The notes below the pieces were generated by a model. The model was not told where the DNA came from. It searched no databases and saw only the letters and a program-made list of their open reading frames with translations. The position numbers and the translations under genes are program-made. A stretch of 11,160 nt of DNA, taken from NCBI GenBank assembly GCA_020056205.1, contig JAGVIF010000073.1:1-11160 (forward strand). Direction: 5' to 3'. Positions 6,231-11,160 of the stretch are shown one piece after another. Numbering within the stretch: the stretch's first letter is position 1; each line of letters begins with the position of its first letter. Origin of the DNA: Lentisphaeria bacterium (lineage in GTDB: Bacteria > Verrucomicrobiota > Lentisphaeria > Victivallales > GWF2-50-93).

Positions 6231-8981
6231 TCAAGCCTTTCCTGCGGCTTTGAATTCCACTCGAGACAGCATTTTAAGCTGATGCATTGTAAATCCTATC
6301 ATCATGAACCCGAGCACCCATGCCATTGCGGTGGCTGGGCCGAATTGTAAATTGGTGAAGGCGCGGAACCATATTTGGAGGTCGGCGACTTCGGTGTTGT
6401 ATCCGCCGCCGGTCATTACGAGAATACCGCTTGCCGAATACCATGAGGCGATAAAGACACCTATAAAATTGATGACGATGAGGGCTTTGAGAGTGGGAAA
6501 TACGACGAAAAGTATTTGGTCTATGAATCCTGCCCCGTCTATTTCGGCGGCCTCGTAGTAGTCGTCCGGAATTCCTTTCAACGCGGCCAGATATATCAGG
6601 CAGCCCGGCCCCATTCCCGCCCAAACCATTGGGATTACGCAGGAAAGCATGGCCGTATCGGTGTCTTGTATCCATCTGACCGATTCCGGGTAAAAGGAGA
6701 AAAGGCGGTAAGGAATTTTCATGATTGAAGCCGAGAAAATTTCTCCCGACGGGAACAGCGTCGGCGATGCGGCTCCGAGGCAGGTGGCAAAAAGAATAAT
6801 AGCTGCAATTAGGAAGAGGCTTGAGCCAAAGAACATCTCGTTTAGATAAAGCCTTCTCGCAAACATAAATGCAAGGACGGCAAGCAGTATTCCGATTGCG
6901 ATGAATCCTATTGCCGGAATTCTCATCACTATAACATTTAGCATTCCGTATTCAGACTTGTCGAAGAATTGTTTCCATAACAGTACTGTCACAATCCCTG
7001 TTATGACGGCCGGCAGATAGTAAATGGTTCTGAAAAGCACCTTGCCTTTGGGAATTTCCTGGAGAAGTATCGCCAGTATTATAGGCGGCAGAAAAGTCAA
7101 TGATATGACTAACGTGCTGTATCTTAAGGAGTTCCATACGGTGTTCCACCAGTATGAGTTATATAGCAGATCCCCGAAGTTATCTATTCCCACGAAGGTT
7201 GATTTTCCTATCAGCTTATAATCGTAAAATGCCATGATTGAGCCCCTGAACAATGGAAGATACTGCCAAATAAAAATTGACAAAACTGCGGGAATTAAGA
7301 TTATGTATGCCCATCTGTATTTGAAGAAACCCCATTTTTCCGCGCTCTTTCCATCAACGACAGGGGTTTTGGGTGTAAATGCGTTGAGAATTCTTCTTAC
7401 GACAAAAGAGAACGCAATTATTATGCATATAATTACAGCCGCGGCCGATATTCTTCTTTTTACCCTTTCGGCGTGAGGGACTATTCCTATCATTTCTTCG
7501 TTGGCCCTGCCGCAGGCTTTTACGAGCAAACCGCGCATCGCTTCAATCCTTTTGTCGTAATTGCCGGGAAGTTTATTGTTGAGGCTCATGTCTTCGGCTT
7601 CCTGTATCGGAAACGTCATCATGTCGTATGCGATATTGCTGTTTTTCCCGTATGGTTCCGGACGTCCGGTCTCTATCGCGATCTTAAATGTGTCGCTCCA
7701 GCCTTTCGGGGCGAGCTTTTCCACTTCAGGATAGCCGAATTTTCTGAGATTTTTGGGGCTCATAAACTGACCAAGCCCTCCCTCTACCATTATTTTCATT
7801 TTGAGTGACATCGCCTCGTCCGAATCGTAGAACTTCATATACTCCCACGCGGCGTCGCGGACGGCGGAATCTTTTATCTGCGAGTATATTCCCATCATTC
7901 TGCTGTTGAGTTCTCCTCCTCTGTTGCCGCCGGGCCCGATTGGAACAGGCGCCATTCCGGTCACATCCGAATTAATTCTCGCCAGTACATTTTCTTCAAT
8001 GTAGGCAAATTGCATTCCGATAAGGCCTTGTTCCCATTTAACGGAGCTGCCAGGGTCCTTTGTGGCGTATCCTCTTCTGACCTTCCCGTTCTTGTCAGTC
8101 CATTTTTCGGTATTCAGCCGCGTGTAAAATTCGAGCGCCTTCGCGCCCGCCTCGGAATCAAATATACAACTCCACTGATTGGCGTTTTCGTTATAGGACA
8201 TGACTTCGCCGCCAGCCGACCACAGGAAGGTTACCCAGTGCCATGATTCGTGTTTTCCTGAACCGAACACGGCTCCGTATGTTCCTTTTTTCGGATCGGT
8301 GAGTTTTTTGGCGGCGTCATACATTTTGTCCCATGTCCAGTTATTATCAGGCGGCGGAATTTTATTGAGTTCAAAAAGGTCTTTTCTGTAGAGGAGGACT
8401 TTTCCAATTGCGCCGCCGTAAGGCAAAGCCCATACATGTTCAGCCCCTTCCGGCCCTTTTCGTTTTATCACCGGCCAGAGCTTGGGGTGGATTCTTTCCG
8501 AGAGTTCCGCCTCAGACATTTCGGATAAATACATATCATCTTTATTGTCAAGAGGATATAAAAAATTATTAAAAATGTAGTTATAAGATTTTCTGAAGTT
8601 TATGTAGAGGACATCCGGCGCTGTTCCGCCTGCTATTCCGAGGAGATCGAGTTCAACGCCTTCGACATTTATTCCGGTGAACTGTTCAAGCTCTATTTCG
8701 ACTTTGTCCCAATTGTATTTGCCGTATCTTGCCGGATTGTTCTTATATTTTTCTTTGTATTTCGCCGCAAATATCTCAGGGAAGCGTTTCACAAACAGAT
8801 TGACGCCGGCTACTTCGGCTCTGGAAAAAGTGTCAGTCATTGATGGAGAGGGTAACTGCCATATTTTCAGGTGTATGACGGTCTTGTCGTCCTTATTTTC
8901 AATCCAGCCGGCGGAAAGATTGATGGCGGAGAACGTTATTACGCATGCCAGTATTAAATTTAAGTATTTGTTCTTTGTCAT
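6231..8981 (-). CDS. Fused sugar-binding protein and MalF-type ABC permease
   Basis: A 916-residue fusion. Residues 1-25 are a signal peptide without a lipobox. Residues about 35-500 are a family 1 extracellular solute-binding protein for sugars (LGIAGGTAPDVLYINF at 113-128, WALPYGGAIGKVLLYRKDLF at 184-203, NNWTWDKMYDAAKKL at 213-227). A linking helix (about 511-529) re-enters the membrane, a short cytoplasmic loop follows, then a MalF-like permease from about 555: IDNFGDLL (599-606), RTIYYLPAVITGIV (651-664), and the EAA loop YYEAAEIDGAG (808-818), which binds the ATPase. The topology is self-consistent, with the binding domain outside. Two extra helices (about 690-708 and 717-735) lie between the usual third and fourth core helices. 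It is first in the operon with the MalG-like subunit and nrdJ. No Shine-Dalgarno precedes the ATG; TATAAAT sits a few bases upstream. The substrate is unknown, probably an oligosaccharide. Confidence 0.9.
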   Translation of the reverse strand: MTKNKYLNLILACVITFSAINLSAGWIENKDDKTVIHLKIWQLPSPSMTDTFSRAEVAGVNLFVKRFPEIFAAKYKEKYKNNPARYGKYNWDKVEIELEQFTGINVEGVELDLLGIAGGTAPDVLYINFRKSYNYIFNNFLYPLDNKDDMYLSEMSEAELSERIHPKLWPVIKRKGPEGAEHVWALPYGGAIGKVLLYRKDLFELNKIPPPDNNWTWDKMYDAAKKLTDPKKGTYGAVFGSGKHESWHWVTFLWSAGGEVMSYNENANQWSCIFDSEAGAKALEFYTRLNTEKWTDKNGKVRRGYATKDPGSSVKWEQGLIGMQFAYIEENVLARINSDVTGMAPVPIGPGGNRGGELNSRMMGIYSQIKDSAVRDAAWEYMKFYDSDEAMSLKMKIMVEGGLGQFMSPKNLRKFGYPEVEKLAPKGWSDTFKIAIETGRPEPYGKNSNIAYDMMTFPIQEAEDMSLNNKLPGNYDKRIEAMRGLLVKACGRANEEMIGIVPHAERVKRRISAAAVIICIIIAFSFVVRRILNAFTPKTPVVDGKSAEKWGFFKYRWAYIILIPAVLSIFIWQYLPLFRGSIMAFYDYKLIGKSTFVGIDNFGDLLYNSYWWNTVWNSLRYSTLVISLTFLPPIILAILLQEIPKGKVLFRTIYYLPAVITGIVTVLLWKQFFDKSEYGMLNVIVMRIPAIGFIAIGILLAVLAFMFARRLYLNEMFFGSSLFLIAAIILFATCLGAASPTLFPSGEIFSASIMKIPYRLFSFYPESVRWIQDTDTAMLSCVIPMVWAGMGPGCLIYLAALKGIPDDYYEAAEIDGAGFIDQILFVVFPTLKALIVINFIGVFIASWYSASGILVMTGGGYNTEVADLQIWFRAFTNLQFGPATAMAWVLGFMMIGFTMHQLKMLSRVEFKAAGKA

Positions 8982-9112
8982 TTTATTTATACTTGTTAAG
9001 TGTCATTATTGAGCGTGCCTGCGCTTGAAAATATGCGTAAATATCAACCAAAAATTGTATATATTGGAGCTGATTGCAAAACTAAGATTTTGCAGGAATT
9101 CAGAAGAACCCT

Positions 9113-9130
9113 TGAACCCTGAACGCTGAA
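9113..9130. repeat. Heptamer repeat, second location
   Basis: TGAACCC (9113-9119), TGAACGC (9120-9126) and a partial TGAA (9127-9130), with a similar GAACCC just before. The 16-mer at 9115-9130 is identical to 301-316, about 8.8 kb away. Confidence 0.65.
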
Positions 9131-9206
9131 TAAAATGCGACTGAATTTGGAATTTCATTTGGGTTTCTAATTTCTACGTTCTCTTTTCTCAAATTTCCAT
9201 ATTTCC

Positions 9207-9275
9207 TTTGTTTGTAGTAGGCGAATTTATATGCCGTTCTTTATACGCGCAATAAATTGCGCTACTACGAACGAA
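9207..9275. repeat. Long imperfect inverted repeat with an alternative inner hairpin
   Basis: Positions 9214-9230 (GTAGTAG, GCG, AATTTAT) pair with 9252-9268 except at the three central bases, where GCG faces GCG instead of CGC. With two wobbles the stem extends outward to 9207/9275. Inside the right arm a second perfect stem, GCGCAAT (9247-9253) with ATTGCGC (9256-9262), competes with the long one. There is no T-tract, so it does not look like a terminator. Confidence 0.55.
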
Positions 9276-9288
9276 TACTATTCGAAAT

Positions 9289-9386
9289 TGTGAACTTCAA
9301 TGGCAGTTTCAGGAGAGAATAATACCAAAGACAAAAGAGAAAACGATTGAGAAGCGCTTGAGTTGTTTTTATTCTCTCCTGAAACT
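9289..9386. repeat. 82-bp element bounded by perfect 18-bp inverted repeats, with dispersed motif (copy 2)
   Basis: AGTTTCAGGAGAGAATAA (9305-9322) is exactly repeated in inverted orientation at 9369-9386, with 46 bp between the arms. The left arm overlaps the 23-bp motif (9289-9311) shared with 67-89. No open frame of note lies inside. It could be a tiny MITE-like element or a long-loop RNA hairpin. No target-site duplication is obvious. Confidence 0.55.
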
Positions 9387-9392
9387 TAACCA

Positions 9393-9421
9393 CAAAGGCG
9401 CAAAGGTGCAAAGGCACAAAG
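9393..9421. repeat. Octamer tandem repeat CAAAGGYG
   Basis: CAAAGGCG (9393-9400), CAAAGGTG (9401-9408), CAAAGGCA (9409-9416) and a partial CAAAG (9417-9421) lie head to tail, starting 6 bp after the right arm of the 18-bp inverted repeat. Confidence 0.7.
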
Positions 9422-9456
9422 ATTTTTGTTATCGCTTTAATTTTCATTTTCTTCAT

Positions 9457-9477
9457 TCAATGTTGAATGTTCGATGT
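9457..9477. repeat. Heptamer tandem repeat TSRATGT
   Basis: Three contiguous units: TCAATGT (9457-9463), TGAATGT (9464-9470), TCGATGT (9471-9477). Its sequence is unrelated to the TGAACGC heptamer but the period is the same. Confidence 0.6.
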
Positions 9478-9527
9478 TTATTTTTCCCGCGCTCTTGCAC
9501 TTCCGAACTCCCGCGTTATTATTTTTT

Positions 9528-9559
9528 GATTTGGTGATTTAGAGATTTTATGATTTTAA
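9528..9559. repeat. Octamer tandem repeat headed by GATTT
   Basis: Four units in exact 8-bp register: GATTTGGT, GATTTAGA, GATTTTAT, GATTTTAA. Only the first five bases are constant. Confidence 0.6.
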
Positions 9560-9562
9560 AAA

Positions 9563-9594
9563 CTCCCGAATTCCCGAACTTTAGAACTCCCGAA
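9563..9594. repeat. Octamer tandem repeat CTCCCGAA
   Basis: Four units in 8-bp register: CTCCCGAA, TTCCCGAA, CTTTAGAA, CTCCCGAA. A related pair CTTCCGAA, CTCCCGCG lies at 9500-9515, and the 11-mer TTCCGAACTCC at 9501-9511 also occurs at 190-200. Confidence 0.6.
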
Positions 9595-9607
9595 CTTCTT
9601 TATCGCC

Positions 9608-9634
9608 GTCCCTTTTGTCCTTTTTGTCCCTTAT
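9608..9634. repeat. 9-bp tandem repeat GTCCYTTTT
   Basis: Three units: GTCCCTTTT (9608-9616), GTCCTTTTT (9617-9625), GTCCCTTAT (9626-9634). Confidence 0.65.
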
Positions 9635-9650
9635 CTTTAAGTTTCACCTC

Positions 9651-9672
9651 GATAAAACTGCGCAAGCGCAGT
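9651..9672 (-). terminator. Probable intrinsic terminator of the kinase/epimerase unit
   Basis: Read on the minus strand, ACTGCGC pairs perfectly with GCGCAGT across a TT loop (plus-strand 9657-9672), followed by TTTATC. The GC-rich stem followed by a short T-run, about 80 nt after the epimerase stop, fits a rho-independent terminator. The T-run is short and broken, so efficiency may be moderate. Confidence 0.5.
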
Positions 9673-9750
9673 CCATCGCTGATTTCTGACTACTTTTGCA
9701 ATTACCTCATTGTATTGGAACCGCTAACTCTAATAGTGTTTTTCCGTTTT

Positions 9751-10686
9751 TCAATTTGGGAATTGACCGGAATTGTATTTTGTTTTAAAAAAATCAATTG
9801 TATTATTGAGTCCTATCTCGAAATCTGACGACGGTTCAAATCCACAGGACAGCAGTTTTTTTATTGACGCGAGAGAGTGTTTTATTTCGCCTGGGCGTTC
9901 AGGCATGTGTATTACTTTCGAGTTTGAACCTGTCTGTTTCAGAATTTTTCCGACTATGTCGTTGATAGTATTTTTCTTTCCGTATGCGACATTGAAGACG
10001 CCGCCCGCCGAGTTTTGAGACATAAACACATTTGCGGCGGCCACGTCTTTGACGTAGACAAAGTCTCTTGTCTGTTCTCCATCCCCATAAATAATTATTG
10101 GCTCATTTTTTACCGCGCGGGAAACGAATATCGGGATGGCGGCGGCGTAAGGGCTTTTGGGGTCTTGCCTCGCCCCGAAAACATTAAAATATCTCAGGCT
10201 TACGGTGTTCAGCCTTTTTTCCCTTGCGAACATGCCGCAATAATATTCCCCGTCGAGTTTTGTTATGGCGTAAGGGCTGAGCGGGCCAGGAGCCATATCC
10301 TCCGTTTTAGGCGATTCGGGATTCTCCCCATACACGGCGGCCGATGTGCAGAAGCACAGTTTCTTCACTTTCGCGGCGGCGGCTTCTTCAAGAACAACCA
10401 GTGTTCCCTCAGTGTTTACCCTGACATACTCAAGCGGTTTTTCCATGGATTCGACCACGCTTATCATAGCGGCCATATGAAAAACGTAGTCCGCGTTTTT
10501 CACCGCCTTTCGGACAATATTTCTGTCTGTTATGTCTCCTTCTATAAACTCATGTTTCAGTCCGCCGATGTTTTCCCTCTTCCCTGTTTTGAGGTTATCA
10601 AGGACAGTCACATCCGCCTTTCCGCTAAAGTGTTCCACGAGATGACTTCCGATAAATCCTGCCCCTCCCGTGATTAGTATTTTCAT
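9751..10686 (-). CDS. UDP-hexose / UDP-N-acetylhexosamine 4-epimerase, GalE/WbpP type
   Basis: Extended short-chain dehydrogenase of 311 residues, expected in the cytoplasm. It uses bound NAD to invert C4 of a UDP-sugar (UDP-Glc/UDP-Gal and/or UDP-GlcNAc/UDP-GalNAc). The Rossmann NAD site is TGGAGFIGSH at 6-15; the catalytic set is Ser115 (CTSAAVYG), Tyr139 and Lys143 (SPYAITK). RYFNVFGARQDP (165-176) and YAAAIPIFV (180-188) resemble WbpP-type UDP-HexNAc epimerases, and GDGEQTRDFVYVKDV (201-215) is typical of the family. GGGGGAG (10695-10701) sits 8 nt before the ATG. The gene begins 90 nt after a NahK-like kinase, which supports amino-sugar substrates. Related dehydratases or other epimerases of the same superfamily cannot be fully excluded, so no gene symbol is assigned. 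Confidence 0.85.
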   Translation of the reverse strand: MKILITGGAGFIGSHLVEHFSGKADVTVLDNLKTGKRENIGGLKHEFIEGDITDRNIVRKAVKNADYVFHMAAMISVVESMEKPLEYVRVNTEGTLVVLEEAAAAKVKKLCFCTSAAVYGENPESPKTEDMAPGPLSPYAITKLDGEYYCGMFAREKRLNTVSLRYFNVFGARQDPKSPYAAAIPIFVSRAVKNEPIIIYGDGEQTRDFVYVKDVAAANVFMSQNSAGGVFNVAYGKKNTINDIVGKILKQTGSNSKVIHMPERPGEIKHSLASIKKLLSCGFEPSSDFEIGLNNTIDFFKTKYNSGQFPN

Positions 10687-10776
10687 TTTTTAAGCTCCCC
10701 CATTTTTTTGTAAACTATTTGGTAAATGAGCCAATTTCAAAACTCCGGTGTCCATATTCACCGAACTTGTACAATT

Positions 10777-11160
10777 TTATTGCGCTATTTTCCGCACAAG
10801 TCCGTTCATTTTATCCTCTTTATTATCAATACATTCGACCAATTTGAACTGCGTCCTGCAACGGTCAAGATTGTGCCCTTCTCTTTTTATTTTGAAATAT
10901 GTGTCGCCGGCCAGATAGTCTGTCAGGAAGCGGATCCCGATCTCGAAGGTTATCAGTTTTCCGCTGAAGGCCATGTTATCTATTTCGCAGCGATTTAGAA
11001 AATTGTCCGCCCCCTCAAGATAACCTTTTACAATAGCTTCAAACATTTCCATTCTCATCTTGATTTTGCTTAAATCTTTTTCATCTTCCGCCGCAGGGCT
11101 TGTGGACGTTCTCACCAAGTCTCCAAAATCATACAGCGAAATGCCGGGCATCACGGTATC
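10777..11160 (-). CDS. NahK-like sugar 1-kinase, C-terminal part (cut by window edge)
   Basis: The frame is open through the right edge, so the N-terminal part of the gene is outside the window; about 127 residues are visible. It starts DTVMPG and continues SLYDFGDLVR, then AAEDEKDLSK, LTDYLAGDTYFKIKR and LDRCRTQFKLVE. I recognise this set from N-acetylhexosamine 1-kinases (NahK) in the aminoglycoside-phosphotransferase fold, where the D-T-V-M-P-G and YDFGD region lies in the metal-binding catalytic part. Such kinases phosphorylate GlcNAc or GalNAc at C1 for conversion to UDP-sugars. The epimerase 90 nt downstream fits the lacto-N-biose/amino-sugar salvage pathway; the uridylyltransferase that would complete it is not in the window. 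Substrate is inferred from family only. Confidence 0.75.
   Translation of the reverse strand, partial: DTVMPGISLYDFGDLVRTSTSPAAEDEKDLSKIKMRMEMFEAIVKGYLEGADNFLNRCEIDNMAFSGKLITFEIGIRFLTDYLAGDTYFKIKREGHNLDRCRTQFKLVECIDNKEDKMNGLVRKIAQ

Larger units (their letters stand above)
8982..9750. other. Gene-free, repeat-dense region between two minus-strand units
   Basis: I see no credible gene. The 769 bp contain, in order: a heptamer repeat (9113-9130), a long imperfect inverted repeat (9207-9275), an 18-bp perfect inverted repeat (9305-9386), an 8-bp tandem repeat (9393-9421), a heptamer run TCAATGT, TGAATGT, TCGATGT (9457-9477), four GATTT-headed octamers (9528-9559), four octamers of CTCCCGAA type (9563-9594), three 9-mers (9608-9634) and a terminator-like hairpin (9651-9672). 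The promoter of the transporter operon must lie toward the left end, but no well-matched -35/-10 pair stands out. Confidence 0.8.

Noticed and set aside
4310..8981. Frameshift or gene fusion error explaining the large permeases
   Set aside because: Both frames are continuous with plausible topology; the MalG insert has its own periodic repeats, which argues for a real domain.
9113..9634. CRISPR array
   Set aside because: Repeat units are 7-9 bp, contiguous and different from each other, with no spacers and no cas genes.
8982..9750. tRNA, rRNA or known small RNA genes
   Set aside because: No cloverleaf or recognisable RNA consensus was seen; the structures present are simple inverted repeats.
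10754..10766. 13-bp match ATATTCACCGAAC shared with 1819-1831
   Set aside because: A 13-mer match is roughly expected by chance in a window of this size, and no flanking similarity extends it.

Overview
The window looks like the chromosome of a Gram-negative bacterium. It carries a CsgG-family envelope protein, proteins with Sec signal peptides and extracytoplasmic domains, a cobalamin-dependent class II ribonucleotide reductase, and long intergenic stretches made of short tandem repeats and hairpins. The oversized carbohydrate ABC permease and the binding-protein/permease fusion remind me of transporters of the PVC group (Lentisphaerota, Kiritimatiellota and relatives). That placement is an impression from memory, not a search result.

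Layout, left to right. Positions 1-450 are non-coding and full of palindromes and micro-tandem repeats. A probable promoter (451-478) then drives a plus-strand pair: a CsgG/FlgT-like secreted protein (514-1446) and dihydroneopterin aldolase folB (1467-1814). A G+C-rich non-coding block with hairpins follows (1815-2026). The largest part is a tightly packed minus-strand operon read from 8981 down to 2027. Its first gene is a periplasmic sugar-binding protein fused to a MalF-type permease (916 aa). Next comes a MalG-type permease (637 aa) with a roughly 385-residue extracytoplasmic insert built from about five degenerate repeats. The last is nrdJ, class II ribonucleotide reductase (753 aa). Gaps between these genes are 7 and 21 nt. 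Upstream of the operon, 8982-9750 is a gene-free region made of inverted repeats and strings of 7-9 bp tandem repeats. The right end holds a second minus-strand unit: a kinase of the N-acetylhexosamine 1-kinase (NahK) type, cut by the window edge, followed by a GalE/WbpP-like UDP-sugar epimerase and a likely terminator at 9651-9672.

How the genes fit together. The fusion protein and the large MalG-like subunit should form one carbohydrate importer whose binding protein is covalently attached and whose second permease also carries a large external domain. No ATPase gene is present, so the importer probably borrows an ATPase encoded elsewhere (MsmX/UgpC style). The NahK-like kinase plus UDP-hexose/HexNAc epimerase suggests salvage of amino sugars or galactosides, so the window has a glycan-utilisation flavour. 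Linkage of nrdJ to the transporter is unexpected. The best candidates for new biology are the importer architecture and the repeat-dense intergenic DNA.
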